Below, one piece after another: positions 28,204-38,088 of a DNA stretch of 64,000 nucleotides. Both the position numbers and the translations under genes were made by a program. This stretch comes from CAYRHJ01 sp964424105 (GTDB taxonomy: Bacteria > Planctomycetota > Phycisphaerae > UBA1845): assembly GCA_964424105.1 (NCBI GenBank), contig CAYRHJ010000038.1, forward strand, positions 92,604 to 156,603, written 5' to 3'. The notes under the pieces are model-generated. The model saw only the letters and a program-made list of their open reading frames with translations, was not told the origin of the DNA and made no database searches. The first letter of the stretch is position 1. Every line of letters starts with the position of its first letter.

Positions 28204-29322
28204 ATGATGAAACACACCAAATCACGTTGGGCTGCATCGATCGGTTGGTCTTTTGTCTGCGGCCTGCTCGGGGGATGCGCATCGGTTCCACTCGGCGATT
28301 TGGACAAGACCCAACGGGCCACCCTGTATCCCGCCCCACCTGCCCAACCGCGCATCGCGTTCCTGACCGGTTTCGACAGCGCGGACTTAGCCCTACCGCC
28401 GAATAATCGGCTCCGTCAGTTTCTGTTCGGTCGCGGCGAAGTCGAATCGCTCCCCATCGTCAAGCCCTACGGATTGGCCGCCGGCCTGGAAACGCTCCTG
28501 ATTTGCGACACACAACAATCGGTCGTGCACGTCATGAACTTTGCAACGGGTAGGTCCACGGTCTTGGGCGCCGGCGGGCGAGAGCCGCTGGTCAAGCCCG
28601 TTTCGGTTGCATTGGACGAAACCGGCCATCGATACGTCGCCGACGCCGGCCGCCAACAGATCGTTGTGTTTTCCCCTGACGACCAGCCGATTCGATCCCT
28701 CGGTGGATCGGTCGGGCACCCGTTCAAGCCTGTTGCGGTCGCGTGTGATCGCGACACGCTTCTGGTCGCCAACGGGGCCATGCGGCGCATCGAACGGATC
28801 GACGCCATGACCGGAGAGCTTTTGGGCGTTCTTCCGTTGGCTGATGGCGACGCTCAAACCTATTGGCCCACCGGCATTGACCTCGACGATCAGGGCTTCG
28901 TGCTTGCAGTCGATCAGTTCAATGGCCGCGTTTTACGTTTAAGCGGCGACGGAAAACTCCATTGGTCGGTCGGTTCCGCAGGCAGCGGCGGCGGACAGTT
29001 CGCCCGCCCGCGACACGTAGCAGCAGGCCCGGATGGTATCTCCTACATTACCGACGCCGGCTTCCAACGGGTCCACATGTATGATGCAGATGGACGGTTG
29101 CTGATGCGCTTCGGAGGAGGCGGTGAAGCGCCGGGATCCCTGTCCCTGCCAGCCGGCATCGCCGTCGATTCGTCTTTGCTGCCGTATTTTCGCCGATACC
29201 TGCCTGACGGCTTTGACGCCGAATATCTCATCTTCGTCAGCGATCAATTCGGAGACCACAGAATCAACGTCTATGCCAAGGGACACATGTCACACGCCAG
29301 CGGTTCATCCTCGACCGAGTAG
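28204..29322 (+). CDS. NHL-repeat (beta-propeller) lipoprotein
   Basis: Lipoprotein with lipobox LGGC (Cys25), followed by the same opening found in the 23563 protein (PPAQPRIAFL here, PPDPPRIQFL there) and about six NHL blades (SVALDETGHRYVADAG, HVAAGPDGISYITDAG). The two are clear paralogues bracketing the cytochromes of the operon. A periplasmic-side or outer-membrane scaffold for cytochrome assembly is the best guess. It ends 3 bases before the end of the convergent histidine-kinase gene. Confidence 0.86.
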   Translation: MMKHTKSRWAASIGWSFVCGLLGGCASVPLGDLDKTQRATLYPAPPAQPRIAFLTGFDSADLALPPNNRLRQFLFGRGEVESLPIVKPYGLAAGLETLLICDTQQSVVHVMNFATGRSTVLGAGGREPLVKPVSVALDETGHRYVADAGRQQIVVFSPDDQPIRSLGGSVGHPFKPVAVACDRDTLLVANGAMRRIERIDAMTGELLGVLPLADGDAQTYWPTGIDLDDQGFVLAVDQFNGRVLRLSGDGKLHWSVGSAGSGGGQFARPRHVAAGPDGISYITDAGFQRVHMYDADGRLLMRFGGGGEAPGSLSLPAGIAVDSSLLPYFRRYLPDGFDAEYLIFVSDQFGDHRINVYAKGHMSHASGSSSTE

Positions 29323-29325
29323 GGC

Positions 29326-30996
29326 TTAATCTTCGACAGGTGGCCCGTGCGTGCGGTCCTTGTCAGCCAACCCGAAAGTCTTGGTCGTCAGTCGCAGCGT
29401 GAATAGGGTTCCTTCAGGCGAACTCGTGACTTGAATTTCGCCATTTAGTTCCGAAATGATTTTCTGAGCCGCCGCCAATCCCAGACCCGTGCCGCGGTGG
29501 CCTTTCGTCGAATGAAACGCGTCGAATATCAAATCAATATCTTTCTCAGCGATGCCGGGGCCGTTGTCGGAGATGTCGATTTCCACGTTCCCATCTTCCG
29601 CCATGTATCGTGTGGTCACGGTGACGCGTCCCGCATCTTTCGGGACAGCCTCGATCGCGTTGATGACGATGTTGGTGATGACCTGGTGCAAGCCGTCAAC
29701 GTCTACGGGACACGCCGGCAAGTCGTCGAGGTCCGTCAAGAGCATGACGGCCTTGTCGTCGGCTTGGCGCTGAATGAGCGCGACGACGTCGCTGACGATT
29801 GAATTGATCTGGGCCATCTCGATCCGCGGCTGGCGGTCCTTGCTGAACGTAAGCATATTGCTGGCCAAACGATACGTATGTTCGAGATTGCGCTGCACGA
29901 TTTGCCAGCCGACTCGGACGTTTTCCAGGCTGCTTTGCCGCAAGGCCATTTGAATCACATCCGCGCCGCTTCGCATCCCTTGCAGGATATTCCGAATGCT
30001 GTGCGAAAGGTTGGCCACGGTTTCACCCACCGCCGCCAGACGTTCATGGGCCATGCGAGATTGAATCAGTCGGGCGTTCTCGATGGCCATTCCCGCCATC
30101 CGACCGATCGTGGTGACCAGCAGGAGCTGCTGCTGCGTGTAGGCGTGGTTGGCCATGCTGCAATCCAGGTGAATGATCCCCGCGACCCCCTCGCGCGTCA
30201 GCACCGGCACGCAGAGCACGCTGCGAAGTCCCAGTCGATGAATACTGCTGTCCTTGGTATCCGGCCCGAATCGGGAATCCGTCTGGGCATTGGCACAAAG
30301 CACCCCCTCCCTGGTTTTGAGGACGTGCTGAATAATGCGGCGGCTGGTGGTGATCTTGTCCAGTTGCGATCGATCACGCGTTCGATACCGAACCACACGA
30401 GGCGACAGTTCACCGTTGTCGCCCTCGCGCATCAGGATAAACACCCGATCGACGTGCAGGTGGCTGAAGATGATATCCGTTGTTCGCTGAAGAAAATCAT
30501 CCACCGACGCGAACGAACCGATGGCCTCCGCTAATTGATAAATAATGTTCCAGGAGTGAACCGCCTCCGATGTTTCCGGGGACGCGAGAATGACGCTTTC
30601 ATCGCTGGCGGTGGCGCTGGCCAAAATGGAAGAATCGAAATTGCGATCCCCGTCCTCCAATTCAACCATATCCTTCGTTCGCTGCGTGCCGATGAAGCTC
30701 TGCACCGATTCGTCGCCCGTGAACACCAGCAACGTGCCGCCCAAACGAATCTGATCGCCGTGCTTGATGTTGGTGACCTTGTGAACTCGGATCCCGTTGA
30801 TATACGTGCCGTTCGAGCTATGCGCGTCCTCGATGGCCCACGTTCCGTTGGATTTGCGCAAGAGAGCGTGCTGTCTGGATATGGAATGGTCGGTCAGGGG
30901 GACCAGGTCGGACTCCCGTCCCAGAACCGTCGGTTCATCCCCGGTCCGAAACGTTTGGCCCTTATCGGGCCCTTGAAGAACGTAGAGTGTCGGCAC
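29326..30996 (-). CDS. FHA-GAF sensor histidine kinase
   Basis: A 556-residue soluble kinase. The FHA domain at 1-95 carries GRESDL, SISRQHALL and SSNGTYING, the phosphothreonine-binding motifs. A GAF domain spans about 150-310. The phospho-acceptor His332 lies in NLSHSIRN, an NtrB-like H-box. The ATPase domain has an N-box (INAIEAV), DNGPGI, F-box (FDAFHSTK) and GTGLGL. No transmembrane segment is present. The FHA domain suggests an input from a Ser/Thr kinase. No response regulator is adjacent; the REC-XRE protein at 6.5 kb is one possible partner, unproven. It is convergent with the cytochrome operon. Confidence 0.92.
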   Translation of the reverse strand: MPTLYVLQGPDKGQTFRTGDEPTVLGRESDLVPLTDHSISRQHALLRKSNGTWAIEDAHSSNGTYINGIRVHKVTNIKHGDQIRLGGTLLVFTGDESVQSFIGTQRTKDMVELEDGDRNFDSSILASATASDESVILASPETSEAVHSWNIIYQLAEAIGSFASVDDFLQRTTDIIFSHLHVDRVFILMREGDNGELSPRVVRYRTRDRSQLDKITTSRRIIQHVLKTREGVLCANAQTDSRFGPDTKDSSIHRLGLRSVLCVPVLTREGVAGIIHLDCSMANHAYTQQQLLLVTTIGRMAGMAIENARLIQSRMAHERLAAVGETVANLSHSIRNILQGMRSGADVIQMALRQSSLENVRVGWQIVQRNLEHTYRLASNMLTFSKDRQPRIEMAQINSIVSDVVALIQRQADDKAVMLLTDLDDLPACPVDVDGLHQVITNIVINAIEAVPKDAGRVTVTTRYMAEDGNVEIDISDNGPGIAEKDIDLIFDAFHSTKGHRGTGLGLAAAQKIISELNGEIQVTSSPEGTLFTLRLTTKTFGLADKDRTHGPPVED

Positions 30997-31337
30997 GTGT
31001 CCAAATCACTCCCACAAACCGTCGCCCCACAACGCTTTATCAGATTTGTTTTCGATCGAAACGTACCCTGAAAGTCCACATTCGCACGCGAAAGGACCGA
31101 CCTACACAGCAAGATTCGCGGTATGTTCGAAGACTCGCCCTGCTGGCAAATTGTAGATCATGATACGAGACGATGTCAATCAGGCTAAAGCCGCGGACCA
31201 CCGTGTCCCACAGCAGGTCCCATAGGATCCGACACGCTTCATTCAAGGAGGACGCCTCACCGGTCGAGAACAAAGGACGGATACCCCACCGACGGTGACT
31301 TCCGTGGATTCAGACCCGAAACAAAGGAGTATGCTTC
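30997..31337. other. Intergenic region between divergent genes
   Basis: About 340 bases upstream of both the histidine-kinase gene and the 31338 gene. No gene, repeat or RNA signature was recognised. Confidence 0.5.
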
Positions 31338-31868
31338 GTGACCGAACCCCTCACCAGATCGCAACTGCACCAGTTGGCCGGCAATTCCCGTTCGCAGGGA
31401 GCTGCCCATACAGGGTTGGAGAAAGCTCTGGACGCCTTGCTCGACAAACAAGGTCAACGCCGTCAATCCGCGTCCACCGATACCAAAGCCCCGCAGCCAG
31501 CGGAGCGATCGCCCATCGACCGAATCCGCGAATTGTTTGCCCAAAAGCTTATTCCCATGGTTGTCGCCGTCGGCGAGCGTTATCGCCCCAAAGGCGTGAT
31601 CGTCAAAATGGACGCCAAGGATCTGCTGGCCGGCGGACGCGGGATTCGCATTGAAATCGCGTTCAACGGACACCGCTCGGTCCTCGAAGGGACCGCCCTT
31701 CCCGAAGCCATCGCTTTTAACGAGACCAAGACGTTCGGCGAACGCGGCGGAACCGTCGGCAGCGGCCCGATGCTGCGAGGCCCGCGACTGAACGAGCAAG
31801 GGTTCGAAGAGTTTCTGTACGACCGCATCATCACGCTGGTGCGTTTGGCTGACCAATCCGCAACCTGA
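31338..31868 (+). CDS. Conserved-looking hypothetical protein
   Basis: A 176-residue soluble protein with no signal or membrane helix that I can see. The first 60 residues are polar and low complexity. From about residue 60 there is a compact alpha/beta part (RYRPKGVIVKMDAKDLL ... IEIAFNGHRSVLEGTALPEAIAF). I do not recognise the family. GTG 31338 is supported by AAAGGAG at 31323-31329 with 8 bases spacing. It stands alone between a divergent kinase and a convergent operon. Confidence 0.72.
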   Translation: MTEPLTRSQLHQLAGNSRSQGAAHTGLEKALDALLDKQGQRRQSASTDTKAPQPAERSPIDRIRELFAQKLIPMVVAVGERYRPKGVIVKMDAKDLLAGGRGIRIEIAFNGHRSVLEGTALPEAIAFNETKTFGERGGTVGSGPMLRGPRLNEQGFEEFLYDRIITLVRLADQSAT

Positions 31869-31898
31869 CACGCAAGGTACGCAACACACCCGAATGGG

Positions 31899-32120
31899 CT
31901 ACAGCGGCGTCTTTAGGCCGCAGGCTCGCGCGATGCACCATCCACGACGGGCTTCAAATCCCTGAAACAAGCCGCCGGCGATTAGACACACAGCCATCCC
32001 CCATCTCCAAGGCGTCGATTCGGGCCAATGCAGCCACAACATGATGATCCCGGCGACGATGCAGAGCAGTCCGCTGATCCCACGGGCAATTCGACCGGCG
32101 GTTCCGATGTTGGGGGTCAC
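31899..32120 (-). CDS. DUF2892 (YgaP-like) small membrane protein
   Basis: A 73-residue protein beginning TPNIGTAGRIARG, close to the NIGTxDRxxR opening of DUF2892, followed by two hydrophobic helices (GLLCIVAGIIMLWL and WGMAVCLIAGGLFQG) and a short Cys-containing tail. The function of the family is unknown; some members are fused to rhodanese domains. GTG 32120 overlaps the upstream gene's stop (GTGA), implying coupled translation; GTG 32123 is an alternative. It is the last gene of the SPFH/ABC run. Confidence 0.75.
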   Translation of the reverse strand: MTPNIGTAGRIARGISGLLCIVAGIIMLWLHWPESTPWRWGMAVCLIAGGLFQGFEARRGWCIARACGLKTPL

Positions 32121-34096
32121 CACGCCTTCTCTCCCAGCTCGATCTTGACATCTTCCTCGACCGGTTCCGGCTGATTGGCACGAAACTCGTCCATGCCCGG
32201 CGGTTCGGGAAACGCCTTATCCAAGATCATAGGAGGATCGTGTTCGGCGGCAAGCTCGGTGAAATAGTCGAAAAGATGATCATATGTCATCTGGCGCGTC
32301 GTCAGGTCCAACACCCGCCACAACCGGACTTTGTGAATCGGAACAATGCCCGGCGAGGTCAAGAACTGCATAACCGCGTCGGCCCGCATCTTGATCAGCG
32401 GCGGCAGGCTGCGACGATCCGTACGGGCCGGGTCGATCCCTGTCTGTTCTCGATAGTATTCCCAACCCATTTTGGCTCGTTCCATGGCCGCGATGCTGGG
32501 GCTTAACTCGCCAATACTAAGCAGCTTGAGCGAGCGAGTGATCCAGGCACCAATGGTCATGTTGGCCGACTTGAACCCGCTCAGGTCTTCCAGGTAGTCC
32601 TGTAGCACGAACTTTTCCAGTGGCTGTAGATACTGCTCCTTGGCACTGCCGTCATCGTTGCGATTGAACGTTCGCAAGTATTCGTAATACTCCTTGGCCA
32701 AGTTCGTGTTCTTGCTTCCGCCTTCGGTGTAGAGTTGGCGGACCCAATCTCCCAAGAAGGTAAAGTGGCCTTTCATGTAGTTGGGTCCTGAGGTCCCCGG
32801 GATGAACCGCGGATCGTCGCCGAATTGCTCCTCACCCAAACGCAGATAGACTTCGTGAAGATAGGGAATGTAACGCGAGTCCGGCAGCAGCTCGATGTAC
32901 GATCCGCCCGGATCGTCGAAATCAGGCTCGAAGACGATCTTCCCGCGTTTGATGGCCTGCTCCAGCGCAAAGAAGATGTACCGCACGACGTTCATCGAGT
33001 CGTTTTCGTTCAGGTTCAGTTGCCCCTTGGTCACCATGTCGCCCAACGTCGCCCAGTACAACGCGTGCATGTAGGGTGACCGCCAATCCAATGGGCCATA
33101 GTCGCGCATCAGTTGAAGCATCCACTGCGGGTCCATCGCCAATTGCTCGCGCAGGGCGTGGTGACGAAGGCAGTCCAGCAGGCGCTCGCGAGCGTCGGTC
33201 CATTTCGGGTCGGTGAGCAACTCGATGCGCGACTCATGTTCGGTGCGAATGTCGTCTTTCTCGAGACCCGCGAGCACCTCTTGGATCTGGAGCTGACCTC
33301 GTACATGGCGGGCGACGAATTCGAGCAGCGTGGCATCGGGCTGAAGATTCAATGCCGCCAATTCCTCGACGAAGGCGGAGACGTCCGCGTCCGATGCCCG
33401 CAGGGCTGCGAGATCGGGCGAGGCCATCGCGATTTCAGCGAACGAATCGATGACCGCATCGTCGGTCAAAGCCTGCGGCGTCGCGCCCAGGATGCGTTCC
33501 ATATCGCCGGCCAGCGCCTTCTTGTAATACCAATGCTGGTCATCGAGAAAATCCCCTACCTTGTGCCAGAAGATCCAGGCCAGCTCGCGATACAACGTGA
33601 TCGTCTTATCGTTGTAAGGAATCCCTTCATGCCGCAACAGGTTGATGCCGTTACGCACCCAATACCAACGCGCTTCCGGCGCGTATTGTGCGACGCTGAT
33701 GTTGTACGCCTGGTTCCATGCGGTGTACGACCACACCGACGCGAAACGCGGTGCCATCTTACAAATCAGCGTCGAAAGCTTATCCAACTCGTAGAACTTG
33801 TTTTCCTGTTTGAGCTGCTCCAGCCGAATGAACGCGATGTCGATGGCCAAGGCTCGAAACGTCCCGGTCCGGGTGAGCAAGGCCATATCAGGAGGTAGAC
33901 CCTTCGTGGATTCAGGATCCAGGGTCATTTGCGTCTCCTGGCGCACACGGTCCATGGGTGCAACAAGCCGCGACCCCAGGACCACGCCCACCACCGCGAT
34001 TCCCAACGCCGCCCAGACAATGCGGCGCTCGCCCGCCTTGGCCTGTTCACGGCGCGTCAGGTAGTCGGGAACGTGATACCGAATCGTTGTCGACAT
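32117..34096 (-). CDS. Membrane-anchored helical-repeat protein of unknown function
   Basis: A 659-residue protein with one N-terminal transmembrane helix (about residues 27-46) and a large, probably extracytoplasmic, mostly helical body rich in Trp/Tyr (SVWSYTAWNQAYNISV, HWYYKKAL), reminiscent of TPR-like solenoids. Similar proteins in planctomycete genomes sit next to ABC-2 transporters and carry uninformative names. I cannot give a function. Position between the ABC-2 permease and a DUF2892 gene suggests a part in the same exporter. ATG 34096 has no clear ribosome-binding site. Confidence 0.75.
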   Translation of the reverse strand: MSTTIRYHVPDYLTRREQAKAGERRIVWAALGIAVVGVVLGSRLVAPMDRVRQETQMTLDPESTKGLPPDMALLTRTGTFRALAIDIAFIRLEQLKQENKFYELDKLSTLICKMAPRFASVWSYTAWNQAYNISVAQYAPEARWYWVRNGINLLRHEGIPYNDKTITLYRELAWIFWHKVGDFLDDQHWYYKKALAGDMERILGATPQALTDDAVIDSFAEIAMASPDLAALRASDADVSAFVEELAALNLQPDATLLEFVARHVRGQLQIQEVLAGLEKDDIRTEHESRIELLTDPKWTDARERLLDCLRHHALREQLAMDPQWMLQLMRDYGPLDWRSPYMHALYWATLGDMVTKGQLNLNENDSMNVVRYIFFALEQAIKRGKIVFEPDFDDPGGSYIELLPDSRYIPYLHEVYLRLGEEQFGDDPRFIPGTSGPNYMKGHFTFLGDWVRQLYTEGGSKNTNLAKEYYEYLRTFNRNDDGSAKEQYLQPLEKFVLQDYLEDLSGFKSANMTIGAWITRSLKLLSIGELSPSIAAMERAKMGWEYYREQTGIDPARTDRRSLPPLIKMRADAVMQFLTSPGIVPIHKVRLWRVLDLTTRQMTYDHLFDYFTELAAEHDPPMILDKAFPEPPGMDEFRANQPEPVEEDVKIELGEKAW

Positions 34097-34145
34097 GCGT
34101 CACACCCAGCGCCTGAATTCACCGGCCATTCCAGCCGGCTGCTGC

Positions 34146-35528
34146 TTAAACCGAAACCTCCGCCACCTCGCGACGCTGAAAAAGCAGACACGCCGCCAGC
34201 AACAGCATGCTCGTTCCACCGATGACCAACTTGGCCAGCGCGGTCAATACCCAGCGCAGCGTCACGTTGCGCCCGTCCACCAACAGCGAAGCTCCGTCAT
34301 ATTTCGCGAAATTAGGAATCAACAGGTAGATGGAGTTGTACACCCATTGCACCACCTCGCGGAACATGCCCGGCGCGCCGTCGTCTTCGAAGTAAATCAG
34401 TGCATCCGTCAAGAAACCGGCCATCGTTGACATGGCCAAGAACGTCAAACTCAGCAGGCAAGCAACTGGGAATGAAAACAAGCACGTCGCCAAAAGTGCA
34501 AACGCAGCCAAGAACGAAAGGCGACACCATTGCAGCGTCAGTTGGCGGATCAGATTCCCGCCGAAACTGCCGACCGTAAACAACACTTGGATATCGTCAT
34601 TGCCGGAGAAGTTCATCGTATTGTGGGCCTGAACTTCATTGGGAAAGGGGTTGCGATTCCGCAGAACCACCGTCAACGTCCGGTCCGGCGCGATGGCGTC
34701 CGTGGGCACGGGCATGGAGTGGAATCGACCGATCACGTCGCGGCGGGGCAGGTGATACAGCGACGTCCCCTTGTCCGGATTACCCACGAACCACTCCGCC
34801 CGAAGAATTTCGTCGGGTGCGTAAGCCCACACTTCGGCTTTGTAACGAATCTGCAATAGCTTTTCCGGGCTGCGTTCGCAGCGCACGTTTTCGAATTCAA
34901 ACGTCCGCGAGTCCAGCGGATCGACCGTTCGCCAGCGCGACTCCAACTCCCTCGCCAGCCGAGCCTTTTCCTGTCGGGGGATCAAGTCCACCGAGTCCGT
35001 ATATAATCCCTGCTCCAGATTCTGCTCGTAGATCGTGGCGGCCAGTGAATGGAATTCGGGAAAGATGCACGACGTCGCGTGGCGGGCGACCAACACCTCG
35101 TTGTTCAACCGCATGCGGTCCAGCTCGTCACGCGGCTCCATTCGCGCCAGCAGCAGCGTCGCCACAAAAATACCCACGCCCGCACCGACCAACAACATCG
35201 TATTCAGCGATACGATGCCCAACCACTTGCCCACCACGAACTGCCAACGGGGAATCGGTTTGGTCATCAGGATCAAAATCTGCCGGTTCACCATCTCTTC
35301 CGACAGCGACCGGGACAGAAAAATCGCCAGCAAGCTCAACACCACGCCCAGCAAACCCAGCGAAAATGACAGGAACGTCTGCACCGCGTCACTGACCGTC
35401 GTCTCATCTCGCAGCATCAGCGGCTGCACTATCACCAACCCGCCGATGAACACCATGAAGACCACAGCCGTCTTCATTCGCACTCCCTCGGCCATCGTCT
35501 GCCGGGCGATCGTCCAGATTCTACCCAC
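34146..35528 (-). CDS. ABC-2 type transporter permease
   Basis: A 460-residue inner-membrane protein. An N-terminal helix pair (about 15-75) carries the E-x-x-N-R-Q-I-L-x-L-M-T-K-P-I-P-R segment shared by ABC-2 permeases. A large extracytoplasmic domain (about 125-320) follows, then four more helices at the C-terminus. The ATPase gene upstream overlaps it by 8 bases. GTG 35528 is chosen because GGAG lies 7 bases upstream; the longer frame from 35552 is only overlap. It probably pairs with the ATPase at 35521-36705 and with the divergent permease at 41488. Confidence 0.88.
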   Translation of the reverse strand: MGRIWTIARQTMAEGVRMKTAVVFMVFIGGLVIVQPLMLRDETTVSDAVQTFLSFSLGLLGVVLSLLAIFLSRSLSEEMVNRQILILMTKPIPRWQFVVGKWLGIVSLNTMLLVGAGVGIFVATLLLARMEPRDELDRMRLNNEVLVARHATSCIFPEFHSLAATIYEQNLEQGLYTDSVDLIPRQEKARLARELESRWRTVDPLDSRTFEFENVRCERSPEKLLQIRYKAEVWAYAPDEILRAEWFVGNPDKGTSLYHLPRRDVIGRFHSMPVPTDAIAPDRTLTVVLRNRNPFPNEVQAHNTMNFSGNDDIQVLFTVGSFGGNLIRQLTLQWCRLSFLAAFALLATCLFSFPVACLLSLTFLAMSTMAGFLTDALIYFEDDGAPGMFREVVQWVYNSIYLLIPNFAKYDGASLLVDGRNVTLRWVLTALAKLVIGGTSMLLLAACLLFQRREVAEVSV

Positions 35529-36705
35529 CGTCCCGCTCCTTGCCCTTGGCAATGAGCGCGTCGATCACCGAACGCTCGACGTCGGCGGCCTCCTTCTTCT
35601 TCGCGGGCGGCCGATCCGCTTCCGGCTGACGCGGAGCCGATGATTTAGAGGTCAGCTCTTCGATCACCGCCCGCACCGGTTGAGGTTCAGCCGCTTCGGA
35701 CGTTGCACGCGCTTCGGATGAAGGCGGCTGAATCAACGGGCGATCGGCAGCCGCTATCAACGATTCCAATAAACCTTGACTCTGTCGGCCCAGAAAATCG
35801 GCGATCGGTCCGCCGGCCCGCACCCCCGCACTGCGAACGTTGGTGGCTTGGGCATGCTCCACCGTCTTCATGAAAAACGCCTCCAGACGACGGCTGGGCA
35901 CGCTGACGTCCAATACCTGTTTGTCTTCCAACCGGCGGATCAATTCGCGAATCTGTTCGATGGTTTCCGGAGCCAACCGTTCCGCAAGGATTTGTGTGCG
36001 GTCATCCTCACTCAGCAATTCTTCGATGGTGCCCGCTGCCTGTTGCCGTCCACCATACAAAATCGTGATCCGATCACACACGTCCTCCACGTCCGCAAGC
36101 AGATGACTCGAAAGCAGAATCGTCTTGCCCCGGCTGGCCAACTCGCGAATCACGTCCTTGATCTGCCGGGTGCCGATGGGGTCCATCCCCGACGTCGGCT
36201 CATCCAGGATCAGAAATTCAGGGTCATTGATCAACGCCTGTGCCAAACCGATACGCCGGGCCATGCCCTTCGAATATTCGCCAATCCGGCGCTTGGCCTC
36301 ATGACGCAGACCCACCATGTCCAGAAGTTTGTCGATCCGGTCTTCACGTTGACGCGAATGCAGCCGAAACAGTCGGCCATACAGATCAAGCGTTTCCCGT
36401 GCGTCGAGAAATCGATACAGGTAGGACTCTTCGGGCAGGAATCCGATACGCGCCTTGATGGCCACGTCCGTGGGCGGCCGATCGAATATCGCGACACGCC
36501 CGCGCGTGGGGTACAACAACCCCAACAGAATCTTGATGGTCGTGCTCTTGCCGGATCCGTTGGGGCCCAGCAGGCCGAACACCTCGCCCGGCCGAATTTC
36601 CATGCTCAAATCGACGACCGCCGCGACGCGGTCGCGCCGCCAGAAATCCTTGAAAATCTTGGTCAAGCCGACGGTTTGCACCACCGGTCGATTCTGGTCG
36701 TTCAT
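35521..36705 (-). CDS. ABC transporter ATP-binding protein
   Basis: ATPase of an ABC-2 exporter. Walker A GPNGSGKST is at residues 47-55, the signature YSKGMARR and the Walker B region FLILDEPTSGMDP follow, then the switch SSHLLADV. After the about 230-residue domain there is a long C-terminal extension to 394 residues that is charged and Ala/Pro-rich (PPAKKKEAADVE). ATG 36705 (MNDQ) is preferred to TTG 36723. The gene precedes its permease with an 8-base overlap. Confidence 0.93.
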   Translation of the reverse strand: MNDQNRPVVQTVGLTKIFKDFWRRDRVAAVVDLSMEIRPGEVFGLLGPNGSGKSTTIKILLGLLYPTRGRVAIFDRPPTDVAIKARIGFLPEESYLYRFLDARETLDLYGRLFRLHSRQREDRIDKLLDMVGLRHEAKRRIGEYSKGMARRIGLAQALINDPEFLILDEPTSGMDPIGTRQIKDVIRELASRGKTILLSSHLLADVEDVCDRITILYGGRQQAAGTIEELLSEDDRTQILAERLAPETIEQIRELIRRLEDKQVLDVSVPSRRLEAFFMKTVEHAQATNVRSAGVRAGGPIADFLGRQSQGLLESLIAAADRPLIQPPSSEARATSEAAEPQPVRAVIEELTSKSSAPRQPEADRPPAKKKEAADVERSVIDALIAKGKERDGG

Positions 36706-36762
36706 CGATCCAATCAACCCCAATCAACACGAAGTTGGGACGTGCCCCTGGGCCGGCTGCCG

Positions 36763-38082
36763 CTAACCGGGCCTGCCCTCAGGAAATTTCTGTTCATAAG
36801 GCACATGATCGTGCCCGCCCTCGACGCCCGATTGCTGCAAGTATTGCAGACGCTCCTCGCGTTCTCGTTGCCTGGGGTCCGGGCCCACCTGAATCCGAAA
36901 TTGCGATCCCGGCGGGCGATACAATTTCGTGATCCCCAGGCGATTCAGAACGCGCTGTTTCGCCTGTTCCCACATTCGTGTTTTCAATAGGCCGGGCCGG
37001 TCCCGCCATTCACCCAACAACGCCTCATATTGCTCCGCGTCCGCCTTCATGCCTTGCACGACGGATGAATCGTAGCCCTTCGCAGCCCGTATCATGCTGC
37101 CCACGCTGCCCGACGCTTCGAATTCCGTGATCCGATTCAACTCCGCGAATAGGCTGCGAGTTTCGTCATCATCGCCCCCCGCCACAGCAGCGTCATGGCG
37201 GTCCAACACGTCGATCATCCGCACGTGCGCGGCGCCGGCCGTTTCGTTCAACAAAGTCGTTGCCATCTGTTCCGCCTCACGTATCGACGTCTGCTTCCGA
37301 TTTTCCGCTCGCAGCACCTGATCAAAAGCCAGCTTGGTCTGCAACGGCGGCGTGGACATGGGAATTTCCACGCTCTCCAAAACGATACCCGTGTTCAGGC
37401 GGGCCAGCCCCTCGTTGACTTGCCTCTTGACCGATTCTCGAAAATCCGCCAACCGCTTGCGAATGGCCTCCTCCGTGGTCAGCCCGCCGGCAATATCGAT
37501 CGCCGCACGCTCCAATAGCTTTCGAATAATCGCTTCCGCACGACTGGACTGCACTCGCGTGTAGTCTTCGTCCGCGACCGCTTGAACATAGTTCAGCAGG
37601 TCTTCGACGCGATACGTCAATTGCCACTTGATGTGAACCAGACCCTTGTCACCGGTCAGCAAAGCCCCGTCACGCACCGGATGAAGCCCCGTCCCGCCGC
37701 GAACGATCGAGCTTAATGGCCGGTTTTTCTCCTCGGCTGAAAGATGCAGCCAATGACTGTCGATCGACACCGTCGCGCTCTGTCGCACGGGGATCTCCAC
37801 CACCTGATCGATCGGCGCCGGAAACGCCCAGTGAACGCCGGGATTATGAATCTCGCCGTCCGTCCGCCCCAGATGCACCACCAGGGCCTGCTTATTCTGC
37901 TCGACCGTAAAAATGCCCGACGCAAAATAGCAAACGATCAGCACGATCATCGCCAGCTTCAGGATGCGAAAGCTCGTTCGCAACGCATCCGCCATCGACT
38001 GCTGGGCCGCGTCCATGGGAACGTCCAGAACCTGTAGCGATCGCTCAGCCGTCGGGTTGCTTGATTGAGGTTGAATGGACAT
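36763..38082 (-). CDS. SPFH/band-7 protein, HflK-like (second of two)
   Basis: A 439-residue protein with an N-terminal transmembrane helix (about 42-62), then an SPFH domain (VEQNKQALVVHLGRTDGEIHNPGVHWAFPAPIDQV, the PG-x-HW-x-P motif typical of HflK/HflC) and a long coiled-coil tail. HflK/HflC proteins assemble membrane cages that restrain FtsH protease. It follows the HflC-like gene by 6 bases. This is one of three SPFH genes in a row. The C-terminus after about 400 is charged and low in structure. Confidence 0.88.
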   Translation of the reverse strand: MSIQPQSSNPTAERSLQVLDVPMDAAQQSMADALRTSFRILKLAMIVLIVCYFASGIFTVEQNKQALVVHLGRTDGEIHNPGVHWAFPAPIDQVVEIPVRQSATVSIDSHWLHLSAEEKNRPLSSIVRGGTGLHPVRDGALLTGDKGLVHIKWQLTYRVEDLLNYVQAVADEDYTRVQSSRAEAIIRKLLERAAIDIAGGLTTEEAIRKRLADFRESVKRQVNEGLARLNTGIVLESVEIPMSTPPLQTKLAFDQVLRAENRKQTSIREAEQMATTLLNETAGAAHVRMIDVLDRHDAAVAGGDDDETRSLFAELNRITEFEASGSVGSMIRAAKGYDSSVVQGMKADAEQYEALLGEWRDRPGLLKTRMWEQAKQRVLNRLGITKLYRPPGSQFRIQVGPDPRQREREERLQYLQQSGVEGGHDHVPYEQKFPEGRPG

Positions 38083-38088
38083 GTCGGG

